A stretch of DNA of 64,000 nt from MWDF01 sp964545975. GTDB lineage: Bacteria > Bacillota > DTU025 > MWDF01. A program made the position numbers and the translations under genes. The notes below the pieces were generated by a model. It searched no databases. It saw only the letters and a program-made list of their open reading frames with translations, and had not been told where the DNA came from. Shown here piece by piece: positions 50,242 through 58,018 of this stretch (position 1 is its first letter; every line of letters begins with the position of its first letter). The stretch spans positions 10,756 through 74,755 of the forward strand of contig CAZJHY010000006.1 in NCBI GenBank assembly GCA_964545975.1. Reading direction: 5' to 3'.

Positions 50242-50509
50242 TATGGACCAGCAGTCAGTCTCCTACAAGAGAAACCTCTTGTGCTTAAGGCGGCAAGTCT
50301 AAACGCGCATGATGGCTTTTTGAACACGTTCAGAAAGGAAAATCCCATTATTCAAGGATTTCGCCTCGGCTTTCCGCCTCTGCTCATTTAACTACATTAA
50401 AAATGTAGTGCAATATGCCCCACCGAAGCTCAAGCGTCAATCAAAGACAGTGTCGACAAAAAGCCCAGTAAAGGGCTTTGTTAGTTTTACAAGACCTAAA
50501 AATTACCTA
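50242..50509 (+). terminator. Intergenic region with three inverted repeats, including apbE terminators
   Basis: No gene is visible. ACAAGAG/CTCTTGT (50265-50282) is a hairpin soon after apbE. ACTACATT-AAA-AATGTAGT (50391-50409) is a perfect AT-rich inverted repeat that could be an operator. AAAGCCC/GGGCTTT (50460-50479), followed by GTTAGTTTT, is a typical intrinsic terminator just ahead of the next promoter. Confidence 0.65.
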
Positions 50510-50538
50510 TTGAAGATTGAATGATATTCAAATACAAT
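50510..50538 (+). promoter_or_regulatory. Promoter with palindromic operator before the regulator-led 15-gene run
   Basis: TTGAAG (50510-50515) and TACAAT (50533-50538) are 17 bases apart. Nearly the whole spacer is the perfect inverted repeat TTGAAT-GAT-ATTCAA (50517-50531), an ideal place for a repressor to bind. The XRE-cupin protein encoded by the first gene is the likely binder. Transcription would begin about 45 bases before its ATG. Confidence 0.75.
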
Positions 50539-50589
50539 TTGATTAGAGTTAAAGTCCGCCGGATGTCACAAAGGCACAAGGAGGATGAG

Positions 50590-51198
50590 ATGCTCAACAA
50601 GTACGGATACATAGGAGAGCGCATCAGGAAAGAGCGAACAAAATATGACCTGAGCCTGTCCGAACTCGCCAAGGAGATCGGAGTGTCAGTATCCTTGCTG
50701 AGCCTGGTCGAAAACGGCAAAGCCACCCCATCCATGACAGTCCTCGATAAGATATGCTCTTTCTTCTCAATCCACATGGCCGCGCTCTTCGAGGAGGAGA
50801 ACAGCGGTTCCAAGATCACGACCCTAAAAAGCGAAAAGCAGATTGAGATAAAGGTCGACGAGAGAACGACCAGGCGTTTCCTGCTTCCCAGGACCGGCGT
50901 ACCCATAGAGCCGGTCCTTGTCACCATCGAAGCCGGCATCAAGGATACGGCATTTTCGGTGCACAAAGGGGTTGAGTTCGGCTATGTCCTTGAGGGCAGG
51001 ATCACTGTGGAGGTCGAGGGAAGCGAGCCAGCTACATGCTCGAAGGGAGATTCGGTCTTCTACAGGGCATCTCAACCTCACAGGCTGACGAACCCCGATG
51101 ATGTGACCGCAATAGGCCTTTGGATTGGCGTACAGGAGATGGGAGTGCCGCACAGCCACTCGCCGGCATTCGACGAAAGCAAGAAGACCAGGAGATAG
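50590..51198 (+). CDS. XRE-family regulator with C-terminal cupin sensor domain
   Basis: A transcription regulator of 202 residues. The HTH (about residues 8-65) reads GERIRKERTKYDLSLSELAKEIGVSVSLLSLVENGKATPS, and the cupin (about 115-190) has FSVHKGVEFGYVLEGRITVEVEG and KGDSVFYRASQPHRLTNP, with His residues that may bind a metal or a small ligand. Regulators of this build often control amino acid or polyamine catabolism next to their own gene. AAGGAGGATGAG directly precedes ATG 50590; the frame runs further upstream through the promoter. It leads a run of 15 genes and probably represses it through the palindrome at 50517-50531. Confidence 0.9.
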   Translation: MLNKYGYIGERIRKERTKYDLSLSELAKEIGVSVSLLSLVENGKATPSMTVLDKICSFFSIHMAALFEEENSGSKITTLKSEKQIEIKVDERTTRRFLLPRTGVPIEPVLVTIEAGIKDTAFSVHKGVEFGYVLEGRITVEVEGSEPATCSKGDSVFYRASQPHRLTNPDDVTAIGLWIGVQEMGVPHSHSPAFDESKKTRR

Positions 51199-51216
51199 CT
51201 TCGCGGAGGTGTTTCT

Positions 51217-52215
51217 ATGAAGAAGGTAATCAACAGACCTGAGATGGCAGTCCCTGAGATGCTCCAGGGGATGATGAAGGCCCATCCTGAACTGGTGGAG
51301 GTGCTCCCGGGCACCCAAGCCGTAGTAAGGGCTGATGCTCCCGTGAAGGGCAAGGTAGCCCTCATAACAGGCGGCGGAAGCGGGCATGAGCCCGCGCACG
51401 GCGGCTTCGTGGGAAAGGGAATGCTGGATGCGGCGCTTGCAGGCGCGGTGTTCTGCTCCCCTCCGCTTGATGACGGCATCGCGGCACTGGAAAGGGTAGA
51501 CGGCGGCGCGGGAGCTCTTTTCATAATCAAGAACTACACCGGCGACATACTTCTCTTCGACATGCTCGAGGAGGAGGCAGAGGATAGAAACATCAAGGTG
51601 CGCAAGGTCGTCGTAAAGGACGATGTGGCAGTCGACAAGAGGGAGGGCACCACAGGAAGGCGCGGCGTGGCGGGTACGGTGTTCGTACATAAGGTCGCGG
51701 GAGCCAAGGCGGCCTTAGGGGCAAGCCTCGATGAGGTGCACAAGGTCGCCGTCAAGGTCACGGACAACATGAGGACCATGGGCATGGCGACTAGCCCCTG
51801 CCTGGTTCCCGGTAGGGATAAGACGAACTTCGAACTGGGCGAAGGCGAGATGGAAATCGGCATCGGCATCCACGGCGAACCGGGTGTAAGGCGCGAGAAG
51901 CTGGGCACCGCAGAGAGCATAGTCAGTGAGCTCATGGAGAGAATCGTAGGAGACTTGCCTTACAAGGCCGGAGACGAGGTCGCCGTCATGGTTAACGGAA
52001 TGGGCGCCACCCCGCTCATGGAGCTTTACATCATATTCAACGAGGCTGAGAAGTTCCTATCCGCCAAGGGGATAAAGACCATAAGAAGCTACGTGGGGGA
52101 GTATATGACATCGCTTGAGATGGGCGGCTTCTCTATTACGCTGCTGAAGCTTGACGACGAGCTGAGAGCCCTGTTGGATGCGCCTTGCAGGACACCGGGC
52201 CTCGTCCAGGCATAG
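51217..52215 (+). CDS. dhaK: Dihydroxyacetone kinase subunit DhaK (first copy)
   Basis: Substrate-binding subunit of a PEP- or ATP-dependent dihydroxyacetone kinase. The substrate forms a hemiaminal with the His in GIHGEPGVRR (about His219), which is conserved. Other marks are GGGSGHEPAHGGFVGKGMLDAA, DILLFDMLEEEA, VVVKDDVAV and GRRGVAGTVFVHKVAGAKA. 332 residues is normal for the bacterial DhaK. It follows the regulator gene by 18 bases and is followed by dhaL. Because it sits with amino acid genes and a second DhaK lies 8 kb on, its true substrate may not be dihydroxyacetone. Confidence 0.92.
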   Translation: MKKVINRPEMAVPEMLQGMMKAHPELVEVLPGTQAVVRADAPVKGKVALITGGGSGHEPAHGGFVGKGMLDAALAGAVFCSPPLDDGIAALERVDGGAGALFIIKNYTGDILLFDMLEEEAEDRNIKVRKVVVKDDVAVDKREGTTGRRGVAGTVFVHKVAGAKAALGASLDEVHKVAVKVTDNMRTMGMATSPCLVPGRDKTNFELGEGEMEIGIGIHGEPGVRREKLGTAESIVSELMERIVGDLPYKAGDEVAVMVNGMGATPLMELYIIFNEAEKFLSAKGIKTIRSYVGEYMTSLEMGGFSITLLKLDDELRALLDAPCRTPGLVQA

Positions 52216-52237
52216 AAGACCGGGAGGTATTGGGAGG

Positions 52238-52867
52238 ATGGCATTGGAGAAGAAGGCAGTCCTTGCCGCATTCGAAGCCATGATAGCGGCGGTGAACGAG
52301 AACGAGGCCATGCTAAACGAGCTGGATTCGACCATAGGCGACGCCGAGCACGGGCTTAACCTCAAGAGGGGCTTCGGCATCATCAGCGACAAGCTCGAAG
52401 GGCTCAAGGACCTGGAACCGGCGATGATCATAAAGAAAGCTGGCACGGCCCTTGCAGGGGCAGGCTGCGGATCGGGTCCCATCTTCTACGGCCTTGCTAT
52501 AAGGGCGGCAGGTGATTCGCTCGTGAACAGCGGGGGAGATTCACCGAAGGATGTAGCCGAGGCATTGTCGGCAGCCTTAGCCATAATCAAGGAGAAGGGC
52601 GGCGCTAAGGTTGGCTACAAGACCATGGTGGACGCGATAGAGCCCGCATCACTTGCCTTCAGCGTAGCGGCGGGCGATGGCCTGGGTATGAAGGATTGTT
52701 TCGACGCCGCAGTCGAGGCGGCCCGCAAGGGAATGGAGGCTACCGCAGGGATGGTCGGCCTTAAGGGAAGGGGCTTCCACGCGGGGGAGAGGGGACTAAA
52801 CCACCAGGACCCCGGTGCGACATCCGCATACATGCTGCTTAAGAGCATAAGGGATACGATAGCATAG
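52238..52867 (+). CDS. dhaL: Dihydroxyacetone kinase subunit DhaL (first copy), Asp37 replaced by Glu
   Basis: ADP-carrying subunit that passes phosphate to the DhaK-bound substrate. The two-Mg2+ site is normally D-x(4)-D-x-D-H; here it is D30-S-T-I-G-D35-A-E37-H, so the third Asp is Glu. GAGCGSGPIFYG and the C-terminal GRGFHAGERGLNHQDPGATSA are the nucleotide-binding and lid segments. 209 residues is normal. The start at ATG 52238 is behind GGGAGG repeats. No DhaM follows this copy; the single DhaM at 60993-61388 would have to serve both, or this pair uses ATP. Confidence 0.92.
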   Translation: MALEKKAVLAAFEAMIAAVNENEAMLNELDSTIGDAEHGLNLKRGFGIISDKLEGLKDLEPAMIIKKAGTALAGAGCGSGPIFYGLAIRAAGDSLVNSGGDSPKDVAEALSAALAIIKEKGGAKVGYKTMVDAIEPASLAFSVAAGDGLGMKDCFDAAVEAARKGMEATAGMVGLKGRGFHAGERGLNHQDPGATSAYMLLKSIRDTIA

Positions 52868-52870
52868 CGC

Positions 52871-52894
52871 ATTCCATGGTAAACCATGTGGAAT
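52871..52894 (+). terminator. Intercistronic hairpin between dhaL and the binding-protein gene
   Basis: ATTC-CATGG and CCATG-(TG)-GAAT form a nine-pair stem with a two-base bulge and loop TAAA. With no T-run it is more likely a processing or attenuation element than a full terminator. Confidence 0.4.
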
Positions 52895-52926
52895 ACGGCA
52901 AATCGACTAAAACAGGAGGAGAAAAG

Positions 52927-54045
52927 ATGAAGAGAACGATTCTAGTCATTATCGCTGTCGCAATGGTGGCCAGCCTTGCTGCGATCGGCAATGCGGCCGA
53001 CGTCATCAGAATCGGCCTCTCGGCGCCTATAACCGGCAACTACGCCGAGTATGGACAGAACTTCGAAATCTCGGTCAAGATGGCCGCAGACGAGATCAAC
53101 GCAAAGGGCGGCATCCGCGGCCGCAAGGTTGAAATCGTCGTAATGGACTCGAAGAGCGACCCCAAGGAAGCAGCGCTCATAGCCCAGAAGTTCGTAGACG
53201 ACCCGACGATACTCGCCGAGATAGGCGACTTCAGCAGCACAGCATGCCTCGCCGCAGCTCCGATATATGAGCGCGCCGGCATGGTACAGCTGTCGCCCAC
53301 GGCTTCGAGCCCACTGTTCGCCCCCTCCGGAGAATATATGTTCGGCATAGTCGGAACCCAGACCGACGAGGGGCCCTTCAACGCGAAGAACATCGCGCAG
53401 GACTACCTCGGCCTCAAGAACGTCGCCACCCTCTATATCAACAACGACTGGGGTAAGGTGACCAACTCTACGTTCGTCGAAGCCGCGAACAAGATCGGAC
53501 TCAAGGTCCTCACAGAGCAGTTCTTCATGGATTCCGAGAAGGACTTCACCGCCGTCCTTACGAAGATCCGCCAGCTTAACCCGGACGGATTATTCATAGC
53601 TGCCATGTACAACGAGGCGTCAGCAATAGCCCGCCAGATACAGAAGATGGGCTGGAAGGTCAAGATGTCGGCTCCCAGCTCCGTGTTCTCAAGCCAGCTC
53701 ATAGCCCTCGGCGGCGACGCCGTCGAAGGCCTCGTGACCAACACCTTCTTCGTTCTCACCGATCCCAACCCCGCAGTGCAGAAGTACATCAAGGACTTCG
53801 AAGCAAGGGCCAAGAGGTATCCGAACCTTCATGCCGCCTGCGCGTACGATGCGATGTACCTCCTTGCCGCAGCCATAGAGAAGGCCGGCTTCAACCGCAA
53901 GGACATCAGGGATGCCCTGGCGGCGACGAAGGGTTTCAAGGGCGTAACCGGCGCCATAACCTTCACCCCCGTCGGCGATGTCGTGCGCTCCTACAAGATC
54001 CTCGCAGTTGAGAAGGGCGAATGGGTGATCAAGAAGGACAACTAA
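52927..54045 (+). CDS. livK: Branched-chain-amino-acid-type ABC transporter binding protein (LivK family)
   Basis: Periplasmic receptor of a Liv-type importer. A signal peptide (residues 1-23, ending IGNA) without lipobox indicates a soluble periplasmic protein. The mature part begins VIRIGLSAPITGNYAEYGQNF and has INAKGGIRGRKVEIVVMDSKSDPKEA, typical of the Peripla_BP_6 family, and AYDAMYLLAAAIEKAG near the end. Ligands of this family include branched-chain amino acids, amides, urea and aromatic acids. The following ATC-hydrolase and cysteine-desulfidase genes suggest a sulfur amino acid or derivative here. AGGAGG precedes ATG 52927. Confidence 0.9.
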   Translation: MKRTILVIIAVAMVASLAAIGNAADVIRIGLSAPITGNYAEYGQNFEISVKMAADEINAKGGIRGRKVEIVVMDSKSDPKEAALIAQKFVDDPTILAEIGDFSSTACLAAAPIYERAGMVQLSPTASSPLFAPSGEYMFGIVGTQTDEGPFNAKNIAQDYLGLKNVATLYINNDWGKVTNSTFVEAANKIGLKVLTEQFFMDSEKDFTAVLTKIRQLNPDGLFIAAMYNEASAIARQIQKMGWKVKMSAPSSVFSSQLIALGGDAVEGLVTNTFFVLTDPNPAVQKYIKDFEARAKRYPNLHAACAYDAMYLLAAAIEKAGFNRKDIRDALAATKGFKGVTGAITFTPVGDVVRSYKILAVEKGEWVIKKDN

Positions 54046-54086
54046 TCGAATCACAGACTTAAGCGCCCTGCGGACCGCAAGGATAA

Positions 54087-54107
54087 GCCCTGCGGCCCGC
54101 GGGCCCC
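54087..54107 (+). terminator. GC-rich intercistronic structure after the binding-protein gene
   Basis: GCCC and GGGC flank a GC-rich core, and GGCCCGCGGGCC (54094-54105) is a perfect 12-base palindrome. Like the hairpin at 4259-4290 it lies just after a binding-protein gene and before the permeases, where it may set the excess of binding protein. Confidence 0.45.
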
Positions 54108-54131
54108 TAGATGCCGAAAGGCGGTGGACGC

Positions 54132-55004
54132 ATGTTCTTCCTTCAGCAGCTCATAAACGGGCTGGCACAGGGCTCGATCTATTCGCTTATGGCCATAGGC
54201 CTTGCAGTGATAATCGGGGTGGTCGGGCTCGTAAGCTTCGTGAACGGCGAAGTCATCATGGTGGGGGCGGTCGCATCCTACCTTGCGATCACCTACATAA
54301 CGCCGAATCCCATACTGGCGGTGCTGGCGGGGATGCTCGCGGCAGCGGTCATGGGCATCGCGGTGGAGTATATCTGCTACAGGCCGTTTAGGAAGTCGAA
54401 GACCAACAACGCGCTTATTGCAACAATCGGGCTTTCCATATTCGCAAAGAGCCTGATGCAGGTAATCTTCGGCACGGAGCAGAAGTTCATGCCGGACCTT
54501 CTCGGCACAAGCGTGATTGTTATGGGCGACCTTCGCATAAGTTATGTGCAGATAATGATAATCGCAATCGTAATAGCGCTAAGCGCCCTTCTGCAGCTGG
54601 TCCTGTACAGAACCAGGACCGGAGTTGCGCTGCGGGCCGTCTCAATGGACAAGACCGCGGCGGCGCTTCTTGGCGTGAATGTCAACAGGACGGTGCTCAT
54701 AGGAAACGCCATCGGCTGCGCGCTTGGCGGAGTGGCCGGGGTGCTGATAGGCATCTACTACAACTCCGTCTATGCCCTGCTGGGGGCGAGCGTGGCCATG
54801 AAGGCGTTCGCATCGGTCGTATTCGGGGGCCTCACCAGCATACCCGGCGCCGCAGTTGGCGGCCTGGTGCTGGGAGTGATTGAGAATATGGCGGTCACGC
54901 TGTTCTCCTCGGGCTACAAGGACATCGTGGCGTTCATCGTCATCATCGTGATTTTAGTCATCAAGCCTTCGGGCATAATGGGGCGCAAGGGGGTGGGTAT
55001 CTGA
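54132..55004 (+). CDS. livH: Liv-type ABC transporter permease LivH
   Basis: First permease of the Liv-type importer, about eight helices. The N terminus FLQQLINGLAQGSIYSLMAIGLAVIIGVVGLVSFVNGEVIMVGA is the LivH signature, and the ATPase-coupling loop includes LRAVSMDKTAAALLGVNVNRT. The C-terminal GGLTSIPGAAVGGLVLGVIENM is typical. The start is probably ATG 54132 after AAAGGCGGTGG; an ATG at 54111 is in frame but has no site. It is followed by livM one base after its stop. Confidence 0.93.
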   Translation: MFFLQQLINGLAQGSIYSLMAIGLAVIIGVVGLVSFVNGEVIMVGAVASYLAITYITPNPILAVLAGMLAAAVMGIAVEYICYRPFRKSKTNNALIATIGLSIFAKSLMQVIFGTEQKFMPDLLGTSVIVMGDLRISYVQIMIIAIVIALSALLQLVLYRTRTGVALRAVSMDKTAAALLGVNVNRTVLIGNAIGCALGGVAGVLIGIYYNSVYALLGASVAMKAFASVVFGGLTSIPGAAVGGLVLGVIENMAVTLFSSGYKDIVAFIVIIVILVIKPSGIMGRKGVGI

Positions 55005-55005
55005 T

Positions 55006-55983
55006 ATGAGAAAGCAGAAGCTGCTGTACCTTGCCCTATTGGTAGCCGCGCTAATCGTTGCGGCTCTCTTCCCGAAGTTCGCAGGCTCAAACTACATCCT
55101 CAGGGTCGGCATACTTGCGATGATAAACATCGCGCTGGTTGGAAGCCTGAACCTAGTCAACGGCTATATCGGGCAATTCAACCTGAGTCACGTCGGTTTC
55201 TACTGCGTGGGAGCCTATACGGCGGCGATACTATCCACCAGGTACCACTTCAGCTTCTGGCTCCTTCTGCCGCTTTCAGGCCTGATGGCCGCGGCGGTGA
55301 GCATGCTGCTGGGAGTGCCGACATTGAGGCTCAAAGGCGTGTTCTTCACAATCACAACGCTCGGCTTCTCCGAGATCATAAGGATGACGGTACTGAACTG
55401 GGAGTCTCTTACGAGGGGAACCATGGGCATACCGGGCATCCCGTATCCTGTGCTCTTCGGCATGAAGCTTAAGAGCAATGCCGAGTTCTATTGGATAATA
55501 CTGGGCATCGCCGTAGTCGCCTACATAAGCATTTACCTTCTTATAAACTCGAGGATCGGCAGGGCCTGGATAGCCATCAGGGAGGACGAGGCTGCGGCAA
55601 GGTCCATGGGTGTCGAGACCTACAAGTACAAGCTGATGAACCTTGCGATAAGCGCCTTCTGGGCGGGAGTCGTCGGCTGCTTCTATGCGTTCTTCAGCGC
55701 ATATGTGAGCGCGGACAGCTTCAAGCTGGATGAGAGCTTCTCTATGGTGGCGATGCTGCTCGTCGGCGGGCAGGGCACCATGCTGGGCCCCGCTGTAGGT
55801 GCCATCGTACTCACGGTGCTGCCGGAGGTGTTCAGGAGCCTGGTCGAATACAGGCTTGTGATCTTCGGCGCGGCGATTGTCATCATGATACTTCTAAGGC
55901 CTCAGGGCATAGTCGGAGGGTTCAGGCTGGCCAACTTCCAGCTTCCCGCCGTAAAGCCCGCAAAGCCCGGAAAGGGGGCGTGA
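55006..55983 (+). CDS. livM: Liv-type ABC transporter permease LivM
   Basis: Second permease of the importer. NIALVGSLNLVNGYIGQFNLSHVGFYCVGAYTAA is the family hallmark, and RAWIAIREDEAAARSMGVETYKYKL is the coupling loop that contacts LivG and LivF. Hydrophobic segments number about nine to ten. GGGGGTGGG lies ahead of ATG 55006. Length 325 is usual. It is translated in close sequence with livH and livG. Confidence 0.93.
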   Translation: MRKQKLLYLALLVAALIVAALFPKFAGSNYILRVGILAMINIALVGSLNLVNGYIGQFNLSHVGFYCVGAYTAAILSTRYHFSFWLLLPLSGLMAAAVSMLLGVPTLRLKGVFFTITTLGFSEIIRMTVLNWESLTRGTMGIPGIPYPVLFGMKLKSNAEFYWIILGIAVVAYISIYLLINSRIGRAWIAIREDEAAARSMGVETYKYKLMNLAISAFWAGVVGCFYAFFSAYVSADSFKLDESFSMVAMLLVGGQGTMLGPAVGAIVLTVLPEVFRSLVEYRLVIFGAAIVIMILLRPQGIVGGFRLANFQLPAVKPAKPGKGA

Positions 55984-55987
55984 GAAG

Positions 55988-56791
55988 ATGGCAGCAATAC
56001 TGAGGGCGACCAAGCTGTGCCGCTTCTTCGGGGGCCTTAAGGCTGTGAACTGCGTCGACATAGAGGTCGAAGAGGGCATCATCCACGGGATAATCGGCCC
56101 TAACGGAGCCGGCAAGACCACCTTCTTCAACGTGCTCACCGGCACATACCCGGCCTCCGACGGCGAGGTCGAGTTCATGGGGGCGAAGATCACAAACAAG
56201 GCCCCGGAGCATATCACGCGACTCGGCATGGCCAGGACCTTCCAGAACATCAAGCTTTTCAGGAACATGACGGTGCTGGAGAACGTGAAGATCGGCTTCC
56301 ATGTGCATACCTCGACCGGGCTTCTGGATGCCCTGCTCAGGACGCCCAAATGCAGGCGGGACGAAAGGGATGTAACGGAGAAAGGCCTCGAGATACTAAG
56401 AAGGGTCGGCCTTGAAGCACATGCCGACGACATGGCGACGAGCCTTCCTTACGGAGACCAGAGGAGGCTTGAGATAGCAAGGGCCCTTGCCACATCACCC
56501 AAGCTCCTGCTTCTGGACGAGCCGGCGGCTGGCATGAACCCGATGGAGACGGCGCGCCTCATGGAGTTCATAAGGCAGCTGAAGTCGGAGGGGTTAACCA
56601 TCATAGTCATAGAGCACGACATGAAGCTCATCATGAACGTGTGCGACAGGATAACGGTAATAAGCTACGGGGAGAAGATCGCCGAAGGGGCGCCCGCAGA
56701 GATTCAGGCCAACAACGCGGTAATAGAGGCGTATCTTGGCAAGCGCGGAAATCTCTCGGCGAAGAGGAAGGGGGCCCGCAAGGATGCTTAA
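55988..56791 (+). CDS. livG: Liv-type ABC transporter ATP-binding protein LivG
   Basis: One of the two ATPases of the importer. Walker A is GPNGAGKTT, the Q-loop FQNIKLF, the signature LPYGDQRRLEIARAL (LivG proteins have LPYG in place of LSGG), Walker B LLLDEPAAGMNP and the H-loop EHDM. The extra C-terminal strand region SYGEKIAEGAPAEIQANNAVIEAYLG is typical of the branch. 267 residues is normal; the short basic tail overlaps the livF start by eight bases. Confidence 0.94.
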   Translation: MAAILRATKLCRFFGGLKAVNCVDIEVEEGIIHGIIGPNGAGKTTFFNVLTGTYPASDGEVEFMGAKITNKAPEHITRLGMARTFQNIKLFRNMTVLENVKIGFHVHTSTGLLDALLRTPKCRRDERDVTEKGLEILRRVGLEAHADDMATSLPYGDQRRLEIARALATSPKLLLLDEPAAGMNPMETARLMEFIRQLKSEGLTIIVIEHDMKLIMNVCDRITVISYGEKIAEGAPAEIQANNAVIEAYLGKRGNLSAKRKGARKDA

Positions 56792-57494
56792 GGTGGAGGG
56801 CCTCAAGGTAAGATACGGGGCAATCGAGGCAGTGAAGGGCATCGACCTGGAGGTGAACGATGGGGAGATAGTGACCTTGATTGGCTCAAACGGCGCCGGC
56901 AAGAGCAGCACCCTCATGGCGATATCCAATCTTGTCAAGAAGACCGGCAAGGTCCACTTCGACGGAGACGACATATCGTCGACTGAGCCCAGCCTCATAG
57001 TTAAGAAGGGAGTATGCCACGTCCCGGAGGGCCGCCACATCTTCCCTTTCCTTACGGTGGAGGAAAACCTGCTTATGGGGGACTTCGGGAACACCGGCGG
57101 TGACAAGGACCGCGTGAAGCGGAACATGGAGCACGTATACGAGCTATTCCCAAGGCTCAAGGAGAGGCAGAGGCAGAACGGAGGCACCCTCTCAGGAGGC
57201 GAGCAGCAGATGCTCGCCATCGGAAGGGGACTCATGCTCGATCCCAAGATAATGATGCTTGACGAGCCTTCTCTTGGACTCGCCCCCATACTCGTTGACC
57301 AGATATTCGAGCTTATTCTCAAGATTAGAGACCACGGCAAGACCATACTCCTCATCGAGCAGAACGCCAACATGGCGCTCCAGATCGCCGACAGGGCCTA
57401 CGTCATGGAGACGGGGACCATCAGCATGAGTGGGGACGCAGAGCAGCTTTCAGGCGACGAGAGGGTCATCAAGGCATACCTTGGAATCAACTGA
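56784..57494 (+). CDS. livF: Liv-type ABC transporter ATP-binding protein LivF
   Basis: Second ATPase of the importer. Walker A is GSNGAGKSS, followed by PEGRHIFPFLTVEENL, the LivF hallmark, the signature LSGGEQQMLAIGR, Walker B MMLDEPSLGLAP and the LivF-type H-loop EQNANMA. 236 residues is standard. ATG 56784 follows GGAAGGGGG within the end of livG; an in-frame ATG further upstream lacks family sequence. The next gene begins 19 bases after its stop, so transport and catabolic genes are one unit. Confidence 0.94.
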   Translation: MLKVEGLKVRYGAIEAVKGIDLEVNDGEIVTLIGSNGAGKSSTLMAISNLVKKTGKVHFDGDDISSTEPSLIVKKGVCHVPEGRHIFPFLTVEENLLMGDFGNTGGDKDRVKRNMEHVYELFPRLKERQRQNGGTLSGGEQQMLAIGRGLMLDPKIMMLDEPSLGLAPILVDQIFELILKIRDHGKTILLIEQNANMALQIADRAYVMETGTISMSGDAEQLSGDERVIKAYLGIN

Positions 57495-57513
57495 CGAAAG
57501 GACGGTAGACTCA

Positions 57514-58008
57514 ATGAGCATCAACAACGTACCTAAGACCAACGCTGAGGAGAAGACCCAGGACATAAGGGCCGCCATAGAGCACAGGGCCACCTGGTTC
57601 TACTTCCTTCTGGACGAGGCCGAGAAGGCCGGAGCCGACTGGGAGAAGATGGGCCGCAACGCCATATTCCGCTGCGGATGCTTCCACGGCGACAAGAAGT
57701 TCACGCCCACTTCCGACCTGAAGGCTTTCGCAGACGAGTTCGCCAACGAGAACGTCAAGAAGGTGTTCGAGATGGACATCAAGGAGAAGTCCGACGACAG
57801 GTTCTATGTTGAGTTCAACTACTGCCCGCTGGTGGCGGCATGGCTCAAGCAGACCGGAGACGAGAAGAAGATCGAAACCCTCTGCGACATAGCGATGGAT
57901 GGAGACCGCGGCATCATTAACGAGTTCGGCGACTTCGAGTTCAAGCTCGGTGACACCATAGCAAAGGGCGGCAAGGTCTGCTGCGTGGAGGTCCTGAGGA
58001 AGAAGTAG
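57514..58008 (+). CDS. L-2-amino-thiazoline-4-carboxylate (ATC) hydrolase family protein
   Basis: A 164-residue protein of the ATC-hydrolase family, named after a Pseudomonas enzyme that opens the thiazoline ring of ATC to S-carbamoyl-cysteine on the way to L-cysteine. Marks are AIFRCGCFHGD with two Cys near residue 55, YVEFNYCPLVAAWLKQTGDEKKIETLCDIAMDGDRGII, the core of the family, and a C-terminal KGGKVCCVEV. Most members are uncharacterised and may act on other compounds. Its neighbours, a Liv-type importer upstream and an L-cysteine desulfidase ten bases downstream, fit a route from an imported cysteine precursor to pyruvate, ammonia and sulfide. AAAGGACGG precedes the ATG. Confidence 0.82.
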   Translation: MSINNVPKTNAEEKTQDIRAAIEHRATWFYFLLDEAEKAGADWEKMGRNAIFRCGCFHGDKKFTPTSDLKAFADEFANENVKKVFEMDIKEKSDDRFYVEFNYCPLVAAWLKQTGDEKKIETLCDIAMDGDRGIINEFGDFEFKLGDTIAKGGKVCCVEVLRKK

Positions 58009-58018
58009 GGAGGAACAC

